Assembly: GCF_010183535.1 (NCBI RefSeq)
Contig: NC_071328.1
Span: forward strand, 4,092,001-4,156,000
Length of the DNA stretch: 64,000 bases
Origin: Caenorhabditis remanei
Lineage: Eukaryota > Nematoda > Chromadorea > Rhabditida > Rhabditidae
Reading direction: 5' to 3'
Both the position numbers and the translations under genes were made by a program. The notes under the pieces are model-generated. The model did no database searches and was not told the DNA's origin. It saw nothing but the letters and a program-made list of their open reading frames with translations. Below, piece by piece: positions 49,656-59,970 of the stretch. How positions within the stretch are numbered: the first letter of the stretch is position 1; each line of letters begins with the position of its first letter.

Positions 49656-49943
49656 CATTTACGCATTCTGTTTCTTTGTTATTTCCTCTGAAATCTAGTT
49701 ATTTTCTAACTCTTTTCCTATTTCCTCCCGGTTCCCTGCTGTTTGCTTTTCCCGATTTTTGACTGTCAAAAATAAACACTTTAGATGCCTTTTCAAATTG
49801 TCTTTGCTTTGTGCTATTTGTCTAAATTGTGCATCTGAAAAAGAGAAAGACAACAAGAACAATAAGCATTATCAACGTTCATGCAATAAATAAACGAAAA
49901 TAAATATACTTTACAGACATTTGATTTAGTTTAGTTGTGGAAA

Positions 49944-52900
49944 TCACAACAAGCTGTTGTCATCCTCGAAGCGGATGATGCCGGCGAATGGTGCAGACGT
50001 GGATATCGTGAAGCCAGACGGCACATCCGGAATCTCGTCGTAGAGTGGATTGCCATAGGATGACTGAAATGAGAGAAATGTTAATATTTCGAAGAAGAGA
50101 GATAATCTTACCGGTGAAGTTTGCATTCGAACTCTCTTCTCGGCAGTTGTCTCATCAGTGACGAAGTTGACGTTTGTTGCCGAATGACATCCTTCTCTTG
50201 GTGATGTACTTCTTTGCATATCGGTGACCTTTCTCAACTTGTCGACGAGTGGAGCTGCAGCGTCCTCAGCCTTCCGAGCCATGTTGTCAACATGAACACG
50301 AGCAGTGGAAATCACTTCGTTTGTCAATTCTCGTTGAGCGAACCAGAAGAAGGCGACACATCCAACAACGACGAGAATGAGGAGAGAGATGAGTAGAAGA
50401 GCAATGAGTCCGGCAGACGTGTCTTCTTCTTCCATTGCAGCTAGCATTTCCGGATTGAGACGTTCACAGAATTGACCATCGTATGGTTGCTCACAGTCAC
50501 AAACGATGCGATGAGTTCTTCCATGCTCATTCTGAAGTTCGCGACACGATCCTCCATTCAGACACGCCACACCGGCTTTACAATTCTCGGCCATCAACGC
50601 TGCTCCGACATGAGAAAGCTTTTCAAGCTTCTTCTCCTCGTCAATAGTTGTTGGTGGGATGCACGTGTTATCCAAGATTGAATGAGTATAACCATCTGGA
50701 CAGACACATTTGGCAGCAGTGATTTGATCATTCTTTGGCACCAAAATGCACAACCATGGACATTCGAGCTCTAGACATGGATTGGTTGATGGACCAGTCT
50801 GATAGAGAGAGTGATTGACAGCAAGACCATATGGGAAACGGTTGAATGTGTGGATGATGTGAGGACTCGAGTGGTGATGAGTGATCTCTTGTACTTTCAA
50901 TGTTTCACTTCCCCTGAAAGAATCAAAATAAATTTATTGAATATTTGAGCGATAAACTTACCAATCAGACCAATAAAGGTATCCGTTGAAGTAAGACATG
51001 TCGAATGGGTGATGGACACCGCTTGAGATCACCACTCGTCTGTCCTTTGTGTCGATGTTGACTCTTTCGATCAGACGGCGGTCAACGTCTCCATAGTAGA
51101 TATCCTGACGAACGTAGTCGATAGCCAGAGCCGTTGGTGACTCCAATTTGTTGTCAAGAAGAATTCGAACCTGAAAACGATAGAATTTACTCAAAAATAA
51201 AAGAAAATGAGCTTACTTGAGAACCATCCATGTTCGCCATCATGATACGATGAGACTTCTGGTAGGAATCAATCCAAATGATGAGACCGCGCATCGGATG
51301 AACGACGAGACCACGATAGGTTTGTCCGTGAACTTTTCCCTCAATGATTCGACGACAGAACAATCCATTCATGCTGCACACCGAGATTCCGACACTTGGT
51401 GAGGGAGCTGAAAGATATGTTTTGAAATTAAAGGTTTGAAATATAGAATTACTTACATTTCTGTGTGAAGAATATATTGCCACCAATCCAGTCGACAGCA
51501 ATATTTCCAACTCCGATGACGTTTTCACGGAGAACTCTCAACAAGCCGTTCTCTGACATTGCCAATTCTCCAGTGGGCTCGCCTTGTGGGTCAGAAATTG
51601 CCATGAACAGTTTATTGTTGCGATGCATAAAGTCGACTGAATTTATGTTTCCGTGTCCGGCATACTTTTGAACAGGAGCATAGTTCGAACCGTCGCTGAA
51701 ATCGGCCAATGGCATTTGACGTATCTCTCCTCCTAAACTGATGAAAAGATATCCTTCGGAAGTAGAAGTGGCTTCGTATTTGCATGAATGTCCATCCTCT
51801 TGTAATTGATATCCGTTGGCACATTTACAGACAAACGATCCGAGACGATCTTCGCAGAAATGTTGACAAATGTGTCCATGCGTGGCACATTCGTCTTCAT
51901 CTTCACAACTGACGCCGTCATCAGCGAGTTTGTATCCTTCTTGACAGATACATCTGGCACCATGAGGTGTGTTCATGCACGTGTGATCACATCGTTTTCT
52001 GGCACATTCCGAACATTGACGAGACTCGTCATCTCCCAATGGACACTCCTTGATACCGTTGCATGTCGCGTTCATTGGAATACAGACAGTTATTTCGGTT
52101 CCTTTCGTTTCACATGCAAACTTTCCAGCTGCAGAGCAGGCATGCATATGGTCAGCTTGTCCCGAAAGGAATTGCTCTTCGCTTGGTACGTTGATATCAC
52201 AATTGAGCTCATCAGAACCATCCTCACAGTCGATGTCTCCATCACAGAAGAAGTTGTTCGGGATGCAAACGTCGCCACTAAAGCAGAGAGCGTATCCGTG
52301 ACGGCATTCCTCTTTCTGAAAAACAAGAAAGTTTATATAACCATTTGAAATTAAGGCTCCGGGACATTGCGCCACCGGACGTTTCGCCACCAATTTTCGG
52401 AAAATTTCCAAAGCTTTTTGAGAAAAAAAATATCACTAGCACGCGTTGATTATGCTTATTAAGGTTATAGCATTGGAAATTTTCAAAAAATTGGTGGCGA
52501 AATGCCCCGGAGCCGAAACTGAAACTTACATCATAATCATCATGAGCAAAAAGAGTTGGGTCAGGGTGCATTTCATTGAGAGAAGGTGTCTTCTTCAAAT
52601 CTACAATGGGTCCTCTCGTGCAGTTGACTTCATCGTCGCCTCCGGAACAATCGGCATGTCCATCACAAATGAGATCTGCCTGAATACACTGTCCTGATCT
52701 GCATCGCAATCTTGGTGGGAAACATTCAGGTCCGTTATGACCGACAAACGTGTTTGGCAGAGGAGGAGGAGCGGGACGACCTGATCGCGATCTTCTCGTA
52801 TTGTATTCACAGTGTTGCTCATCACTTTCATCACCACAATCGTCCTCTCCGTCACACTTGAATTCGCCGGCCACACATCGTGTGTTCTTGCACAACAAGA

Positions 52901-53172
52901 AGGAGTTGCCGCAGTGATGGGCATACGTGCATCCCAACTCGTCTTTTCCATTGTCGCAATCCGCTATGTTGTCGCACTGCCATTCGGCTGGTATGCATCT
53001 GAGACTTCCGATCCCACAGTCGAATTCTTTTGCCGGGTCGCATGTTGTATTGGTGACGGGAGCTTGTGTTGTGCTCTGAAAAATGGAAAAATTGAGTTTT
53101 GAAACCAAAAATAAACGAAATTACCTTGATTAGTAAGTAAGTAAGTAGGGTGAGAAGCCAAGCAGTACGCAT
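49944..53172 (-). CDS. LDL-receptor-family membrane receptor, intact copy
   Basis: Seven exons fit by phase: 53172-53125, 53075-52530, 52315-51457, 51407-51217, 51170-50962, 50913-50112 and 50063-49944, giving 924 aa. Order: signal peptide ([16 protein letters not shown]), three LDLa repeats ([16 protein letters not shown] type), a linker, two more LDLa repeats, EGF and calcium-binding EGF ([19 protein letters not shown]), a YWTD beta-propeller (GYLYWSDW), an EGF-like region, a transmembrane helix at about 785-808, and a tail with the endocytic NPxY motif NPLY at 890-893. Five LDLa repeats and the length resemble C. elegans yolk receptor RME-2, but the chromosome I receptor-like F14B4.1 is an alternative, so no symbol is given. 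It is the only copy without lesions. Confidence 0.92.
52354..52517. repeat. Intronic palindrome in the intact receptor gene
   Basis: Foldback with arms ggctccgggacattgcgccacc and its complement in ggtggcgaaatgccccggagcc. The loop contains cacgcgttgattatgc. It matches the element in copy 2 (45800-45972). Copy 1 retains only the outer ggctccggg before its fusion point. Confidence 0.82.
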
Positions 53173-53576
53173 GACTCTCGTTGTGAGTGGGGGTTATGAA
53201 GAAAAATGAACGGAAACGAGCATCAAAGCCCGAATCGCGCTCAAAAATTCTAATTCGATGCCGAATTTTCCGCTCCCGCCATTAGGTCACGAAGGCGCAT
53301 GCGGCAAAGATTACGGTAGGTCTCGACACGATTCAATTTTTTTTATTTTTAGTGCTCTCTGAAAATAAATTTAACAACAACATTTTTTGTTTTAAAATGT
53401 AAATTTTTATGTTAAAAAGTAGAAAAATGCATTACATTTATTTCGAATCGTTGTTTTTATTGTTTTCAATATAAAAAATGTTACACCCCTGTTCAGAACA
53501 CGGAAGAATAGAAAAAAGTAGAAAGCGGCACAGAAAAAAACACAGAAAAATGGGCGAAAGCACATCTGGAAGTGAT
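53173..53576. promoter_or_regulatory. Receptor promoter region
   Basis: About 400 bp between the receptor start and the stop of the next minus-strand gene. Contains gattacggtaggtctcgacacg near 53308, shared with the region upstream of the 121-aa gene. The right part is A/T-rich 3' UTR of the 212-aa gene. No other feature was seen. Confidence 0.4.
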
Positions 53577-54484
53577 TTAATAGGCGGAAAGCATAAGATG
53601 AGCCGAGTGACGGCACGATGGAAGCAAGTCGATGAATTGTGGAGACCAGTAGATTCTCTGATAACGACGATCTTCGTGACGAGAATAGTCTTCGCGGCGA
53701 AGGAATGGAGCGACGTAGTCGAGTCCAAGTGCACGGCCATTCCAGTAGAGGAATTGGTTTTGGTGACTGGAATGAAAAAATGGAAAAAATGAGTTTTTAA
53801 TTTGAACATTTTTACAAAAGTTAGAAAAAAATCGAAAAAATTACCGCATGGTGTCAGTTGGCACTGTGAAAGTACGACGAGTTAATGGAGGCATACTGAG
53901 ATCCGAAGCGCTCTTCGAATGGATTATATTGCGAGCTCCACGAACTCTGTACTTCTTGTCCTTCTCAAGAAGCCACTCAGACTGTCGTGGATTGTATGCT
54001 TTGTGTGGTGACATGTCGTATTCGATGGCTCGGTTTCTGGAAATTAAAAAATTGAAAAACTGAAAAAAAGAAAGAAACGGACGGTCTGTTGATACACAAG
54101 CTGGGTGCAATCGAAGTGTAATTGTGTCGTTCGCGGAATGATCCAAGATAAGGAGTATACATTTCATCGTATTTCGAGTGACGAGCAAAGTTCATTGTGT
54201 TCGTTGCGTCCTCGAAACTGAAAATAGAAATTTTAAAAAAAAATTAGGATTTGGATCGCGCTCTATTGCAAAATGTTTCACTCACGCTGTTGAGACAATA
54301 TCGACGTATGTGCTCGATGGACTCCCGGCTATGAATCCCTTGTACGGACTGGATGTCCATTTTGAATCTGATGCCACTTGAGCTTTTACCTTGAAACAGA
54401 ATAGAATTTCAACACTTCCTAGTATTTCAACGCATCAAAACAACAACAGTAAAGATGAAAACTCACGCGATCGAAAGCGCCCAT
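53577..54484 (-). CDS. Unrecognised 212-aa protein, five exons
   Basis: Exons 54484-54467, 54389-54286, 54217-54083, 54036-53845 and 53766-53577 join in phase to 212 aa starting MGAFDRVKAQVASDSKWTSS and ending HSAHLMLSAY. The longest open frames in the region are in other phases, so the model depends on the splice sites, all GT/AG with clean TTTCAG-type acceptors. The protein is rich in Tyr, Arg and Ser, with motifs NFARHSKYDEMYTPYLGSF, YDMSPHKAYNPRQSEWL, and YWNGRALGLDYVAPFLRRED. No signal peptide, membrane helix or known domain was seen. The composition suggests a cytoskeletal or filament-associated structural protein, but that is a guess. Regular codon usage and matching phases argue that the gene is functional. 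Confidence 0.72.
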
Positions 54485-55004
54485 GTTGTTGTTGTCTCGA
54501 TGGAAAGAAGAAGGAAAAAGAGTGAACTGAAAAGTCTGAAGAGAAGAAAAATGGGCGGGATGAAGGGGAGAGAAGCAGAACAACAAACAGCTGATGTCGG
54601 AATGGGGGCGGAAGGAATCGCAGGAATATCAGAGAGAGTAAGATGTGCGGAAGAGAATTGAGAGGGGATAAGAGGGAGAAGAAGAAAAAGTCAGTGATTA
54701 ATGAAAACCACTCGGAGAGAAAGAAGAGATGTTGCCAGAAGAGTTTGGCAGATTTCGGGAAGAAAAAATGGAAAAATGTTTTAAGTGATATGGGGTAGAG
54801 TAGAAAAAATCTATATTCTGAAGTTTGGTTGATTTTCTGGAAGCAAAAGGCTACGATAATCCAATAATTTTTATTCCGAATCCGCTTATTTTCAGACTAA
54901 AAATTATCAATATTGAAAGGTTCTCCCGATTTCAGATGAACGTCTAGAATTCGTTTTTTGTACGTCTCTTCTCCTCAAAGATATGATCGCTGGGAAACAT
55001 TATA
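54485..55004. repeat. Purine-rich 5' flank and paralogous block (left copy)
   Basis: 54485-54680 is purine-rich 5' flank of the 212-aa gene. 54690-55004 is paralogous to 58738-59125: both contain cagtgattaatgaaaacc, agaagagatgttgccagaag and ctcccgatttcagatgaacg in the same order, and both end in aaagatatgatcg-tgggaaacattat. No gene is supported in either copy. Confidence 0.75.
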
Positions 55005-55456
55005 AAGTGCCGTGCAAAAACATACGAACGTTGGCGGTATTCAGTTGAAATTGTCCAACTCTGAGAGGGTATTACGGTATCACTGATTGTCCCACAAAGT
55101 AAATTATGTATATACCATACAGAACAAAGTAAGAACTTCATGTTTCTAGTTGACAACTTTTTTATACAGACACTCCCTAGAGAGTTATGGTCATTTCAAG
55201 ACGACAGCTCAAAAACCACTCTATTTTAGATTGAAATTGGTCGATTTGAGGGAGGAAGTACTCTGTCGATATGTAACTCTCTAGGGAGTTCCCGTACAAA
55301 AAAGTTGTCAACTACAAAAATGAAGCTCTACCTTTGTTCTGTATGGTTCATACATTATTTACTTTGTGGAAAAACCAGTCATACCGTAATACCCTCTCAG
55401 AGCTGGTCATTTTCTACTGGAAAAGGTCAAATTGTATGTCTTACTGCATGGTACTG
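55005..55456. mobile_element. 450-bp foldback element with Tc1-like ends, copy 1
   Basis: Inverted arms of about 200 bp meet near 55230. Internal landmarks are agttgacaacttttttatac and gtacaaaaaagttgtcaac, with ccctagagagttat and its complement nearer the centre. The right end is gtactg followed by TA. The left end is degenerate (aagtgccgtgcaaaaa) and preceded by TA. The paralogous block near 59126 lacks the element, confirming its boundaries. Confidence 0.85.
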
Positions 55457-56404
55457 TAAGACGGTAAACAAATCAAATCGTCATCTCGATTTCCCAAATC
55501 ATATATTCCTATAAAGACATTTTTCATGGTAATGTTCAAATACAGAATTGAAAAATTTTGGTTTTTTCTGTCTATTTCAGGAAGAATAAAACTCTAGAAT
55601 TTCATAGAAATAGTTAAGACTGACTCAAAATTTATTTTCGGTTTTGAATTAAAGAACAATGATTGAAAGATTGTGAACGAAGCCAATCGGAAAGGAGAAC
55701 AATATAAGTTTTGGCTGGTGTTAGGGAAAAGAACAAAAGAAAAAGAGTGAATGAAGGAGGAAATTGGATATACAGAAAAATATTTTACAACTGATATTTG
55801 CATCATTTCAGTAAGAAACAAGATCTAGAAGAATGGATATTTGAGAACAGATTCACATTTCAATAGAAAATTATTAACTTCGAGACATTGTGACGATTTC
55901 AGGCAAGAAGCTTTAGTTTTTTCGGAATGTGAAATTCAACTAAAATAGATCTTAACCATGTGAAGTATCAGTCTCTTTCTGATCTGACTGACAGTTTCCT
56001 GAAAGCATATTTTCAATCTGGACTTTCATCGAAAGGTGCATAGTCTGAAACAAAAAAGAAGTATATGAAATGGGAAAGAAAACACGTACTTCTTTAACTT
56101 TCCAGAGCAATTGTGGGCCTAGGTCTTTTCTCTGTTTGAGAAGATTACGAATCCCTTCCTTATTTATGTCTTTCATATATTGGGGACGACTGATCGATTT
56201 GTCGAAACCATACCTAAACTTGATTGTTATTTCAGTCTTTGTTTTGATTTTTCAACTCCATTGAACTCACATGAAATTCCAAATAAATGCATATCCGATT
56301 TTGCTTACTGACGTTTTTCTCCAGAACAATCGTGACAGACCAGACTGAAATAATGTTTGAATATATACATATTAAACTTCATCGAGCCCGTTACCATATT
56401 GGGT
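55457..56404. other. Flank with possible extra exons of the downstream minus-strand gene
   Basis: 55457-55930 shows nothing recognisable. On the minus strand, 56348-56280, 56220-56090 and 56045-55955 are open and bounded by GT/AG sites. They read in part YGFDKSISRPQYMKDINKEG, KQRKDLGPQLLWKVKE, then TMHLSMKVQIENMLSGN with stop TAA or TGA near 55950. They could be the 3' part of the 56405-58070 gene after a frame break, or a separate gene remnant. Confidence 0.3.
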
Positions 56405-58070
56405 TCAGTGAACACATTTATGCCAGCTTTCAGCTCCACCAATTAATTCCACCAACTTCTTCGCATCCCGTTCATCAAACAATCTGAATCTAAACATGGA
56501 TTTACCACCCCGGAAGGGAAGTTTATTGTGGGCAGCGAATTCGAATCCTCTTGTCAGACTATAATGTTTCCGTTTGATTTGTATTGAAATTCAAAAAACT
56601 TACCCAGATTCCCGCAAAGCCTTTGAAAGAACAGGATCCGGGGTGTTGTGATTCCTACTCGGCACATTCAGGAGGAGGAATTCAATATCCCGATAGAGTC
56701 CCATTTCACCACAACCATCTGCAGAATCCTTGGGAGCATCACCAGAACCCACAACAATTTTCGGAACTGATTTCTGTAAAGATCAGTATTTCAATAAACT
56801 GAATTATATTATGTTTGATTAGTTGGAATATAAAAACAGTGAGGAATCCAACAGTCATTACTCGAAAACTTCTAGATTATATTATAAATCATCTTGAAAA
56901 TTTTAAAGATGATATTTTTCTACCCGAATAATAAAGGTAAGTGTTTGGTAAGCTAACCGAAATTTCAATCTTTTCAATTTCAAGGTATACAGTACCCGTC
57001 AAAAGGTTGTAAACTTTGGCCGTTTTCAGTTCATATTGTCCAACTTTGAGAGTGTGGCATGGTATTTCTGATTGCCGCACCTAGTATGTTTCTATGGATC
57101 ATACAGATCAATAGTAGAGCTCCGCTTTTGTAGTTGACAACTTTTTTGTACGGACATTCCCTAGAGAGTTATGGTCATTTTAAAATGACAGCTAAAAAAT
57201 CGCACTATTTTACACTGGAATTGGTCGATTTGAGGGAAAAATTACTTTGTCGATACGTAATTCTCTAGGGAGTTCCCGTACAAAAAAGTTGTCAACTACA
57301 AAAATGAAGCTTTACTTTTGGTCTGTATGATGCATGAAAATTTACTTGATGGGACAATGAATATAACCATGATACTCTCTTGAATTTGATCATTTTCAAC
57401 TGAAAACGGGCAAAGTTCACAGCGTTTTGACCGGTACTGTTGATATTTTTAGAGTTCGCTCTAGGAATCGTATTGATGTATTTATCACCTTGAGACTGGG
57501 AGTTTCTGTTGAAATAGCATGAGCAGCAGTGTCACCTTCGGAAGGCTTAGAAGTTGCCCAGCTTGACAGAATAGTAATGTCGAGATTGCCATCTTCTGGA
57601 TTCATTTCCATCTCTCTATCTTTTCCGGTTTTTGCAGAATTTGATACGACATCTCGAATATAGCCACGATTTAACACCGCTCAAAACTGTGACATCGTCG
57701 GATTCTGATTTTTTTGCAGATGTTCGAATAGAGTCACCATTGCTCTAAAAAAGTTGACTTTGAAATTGGTTTTCAGAAAAAAATTCACACCTCTTCTCTA
57801 TTTTGTTGTTTCCAAATCGGAGTCGTAAAGACACCTTCACCCTCCGCCAAACCTTTAATAACCGTGCGACTCCCAGCCGTTTCCATCGATTTCAGGAAAA
57901 CCTATAAAAAGATGGAAATGTGGATTTCGAAGATTCTGAAATACTCACCTTGACTAAAATTTTCCCATTTAGTTGCCCGCGTATAAATACGGGGCGATAG
58001 GTTCCGGATAAAATAAGACGACAATTAACACAGTTTCTTACAATAAATATACTTTATTGCAAGAAATTAG
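56405..58070 (-). pseudogene. Unrecognised multi-exon gene, possibly decayed
   Basis: Linked minus-strand exons: about 58070-57949 (VFIRGQLNGKILVK), 57901-57791, 57744-57489, 56773-56604 and 56558-56405. Phases agree across the last four introns. However, the 57744-57489 exon has a one-base frame change between SDDVTVLSGV and RGYIRDVVSNSAK, which needs either a frameshift or an unusually short intron. The C-terminal part is well formed: KIVVGSGDAPKDSADGCGEM, then LTRGFEFAAHNKLPFRGG, FRLFDERDAKKLVELIGG. No start codon was identified. A foldback element occupies the intron at 56990-57439. I do not recognise the family. It is either a real gene with a mis-modelled exon or a recent pseudogene. 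Confidence 0.42.
56990..57439. mobile_element. 450-bp foldback element with Tc1-like ends, copy 2
   Basis: Both termini are clear: left cagtacccgtcaaaaggttg and right, reverse-complemented, cagtaccggtcaaaacgctg, each followed by actttg. The start cagt-c--g-caaaa resembles the Tc1 terminal repeat, and the left end is preceded by TA. The arms pair along most of the 450 bp. No coding capacity. The length agrees with the 452-bp copy at 55005. Confidence 0.88.
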
Positions 58071-59970
58071 AATAAGGGAGCGTAAACTTACAAAACAAAA
58101 GTTAAAACAACCAACACTAAAACTAGAACTAACTCTAAAAGCCAACCGGCTTCAGAAAACTACTTGTTGCCACGTGGAGTACACATATCCACATGAACTG
58201 ACGCGCTGAGGTTACGGTAGGCGCGTGAGGCTTTGGCGGAGTGCCGTTGCGTATTTATTGTGAGGACTCGGAGAACTACAGGGTTATGAGGGTACCTTGC
58301 CACCGGCAACTATTTCTCATACAAATATAACGAGCTGAAACCAATAGTTGGTTATCCAAAGATGCCGTTTCGTTGGAAAGTCTGAAAAGCAATTCAAAAG
58401 AATATTGAAAGGAGGAATATTTAGAATTCTCCGACTTACCGGATATCGAGCTCTTCATCCGAAAACTCATATTGAGTCGACAGCGTAAAATAGGAATAAC
58501 ACGATCTTACGGCGATCTTCAGAATTCCCTTAATATCTGAAGAATCTATCGTTGCATTTTTTATATTTTTATTTCTTAGCGGAGCAAGTTGAAGAAGAAA
58601 GAAGATTTTTTTTTGAAAATCCTTGTCGAAACTTTATTTTTTTCGACAGTATTGTGAGTAGAAATTGTCAGTATTGTCAGGTTTTGTTGATGATAACTCT
58701 TCCAGGAGCAAAATAATATTTTTACGATTGAAAGGGAGAAAAAATCAGTGATTAATGAAAACCACTTGGAGAGAAAGAAGAGATGTTGCCAGAAGAACTT
58801 GGCAGATTTCGGGGAAAAAAAAATGAAAAAAAGTGATATGGGTTAGAATGAAAAAACGATTATCTGAAAATTCGATTAGATTTATTTTCTGAAAGAAAGA
58901 AAAATAGATACAATATAATCAGATTTGTTCAATTAATATTTATTCCGAATTTATTCTTTTTCAGCAGGGAATTGTCATCTTTGAAGTATTCTCCCGATTT
59001 CAGATGAACGTCTAGAACTTTCTTAGTTTCTGTGTCTAAAGTCCAGTTCAAGATTTTCATTTTTCAATCTTATCACATTTTTGTACGTCTCCTCCCCTCA
59101 AAGATATGATCGTTGGGAAACATTATGAAACGGTAAAACTCATCTGATTGTCACCTCGCTTTCTTAAATTGTGCCTTCCTAGGAAGACACTTTCAACGAT
59201 TATGTTCAAATACAAAATTGAGGATTTCGGTTTGTATTTTTTATTTCAGAAACATAAGACCTTTATCATTACATCGATGCATGTAAAACTCTTTCAAAGT
59301 TGAAATAATTCGAAGAAGAATGAGAAAATATGAAATCTAATTAGCTCCAAACCATAATTTCACGCCTTCCTTAGAATCACACCTGTAATATAAGCACATT
59401 CCAGATCTTTATTTTTTGCTTTTGTTTCAGATTGTTTTTTGTTTTTTCTTGATTCTTCTGTGAATCTAACATTGGTACAACATTTATATTTTACAAACTG
59501 CAAAGTCACTTATGGAGAACTTTTGAGAAATTCAAACCCAGATTTCAGGAAGAAAGAAGAATGAATTTAGGAGATATGGGTTAAAAGAAAAAGTTTATGA
59601 GCTGAAAAAATGTATTTTAGAGAGAACATTTAGAAAAAAGACAAACAGCAACTCGGGCACATTAATGTTGAGGATGCTTTTCATTCTGTTTAAGTCAGAT
59701 GGTTTCAAAATTTAATCACACATAATCAACTGTCGAATTATAAAATCTTGAAATAAACTAAAGAGGCAAACACATTAATAAATTAATAAAATTATCAACT
59801 AAAACTACAAAAAAAAATAAATCAAAGGTTGTGAAAAGCTGAACGACAATATTTATAGATTTATTTGGACGATAACAGTATCTTAAAATATATGAAAAAA
59901 CTACAACAACATAACTTATTCCAAAATTTTAGTATAACTTATTCCAAAATTTTAGTTCAAGAGGGTTTAG
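58071..59970. other. Gene-poor interval with right paralogous block
   Basis: 58071-58730 has no confident gene. A short ATG exon (MSFRMKSSISG, 58470-58440, with a GTAAG donor) and a following open stretch end in a stop and are not accepted. 58738-59270 is the right copy of the block at 54690-55550 and carries the empty site of the foldback element near 59126. 59271-59970 is AT-rich, and taacttattccaaaattttag is partly repeated near 59928-59955 just before the satellite. Confidence 0.55.

Larger units (their letters stand above)
45257..53075. repeat. Large imperfect palindrome of two LDL-receptor copies
   Basis: Receptor copy 2 (plus) and copy 3 (minus) with their shared 3' flanks form inverted arms of about 3.4 kb (about 45257-48630 and 49690-53075). 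About 1 kb of spacer, mainly the rest of the 3' flank and an hrdl-1 fragment, separates them. Arms differ by point changes and small deletions. Such palindromes are prone to gene conversion and deletion. Confidence 0.85.

Noticed and set aside
53407..53809. Minus-strand frames of 69 and 123 codons over the last exon of the 212-aa gene
   Set aside because: They are out of phase with the spliced model and lose sense outside the exon.
56520..56560. tRNA-like gaattcgaatcc T-loop motif
   Set aside because: No matching acceptor stem, D-arm or anticodon arm could be drawn around it. The sequence is better explained as part of a coding exon on the minus strand.
58276..58470. MSFRMKSSISG two-exon gene
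   Set aside because: The donor is good, but the in-phase continuation ends after about 21 codons and no further exon could be linked.
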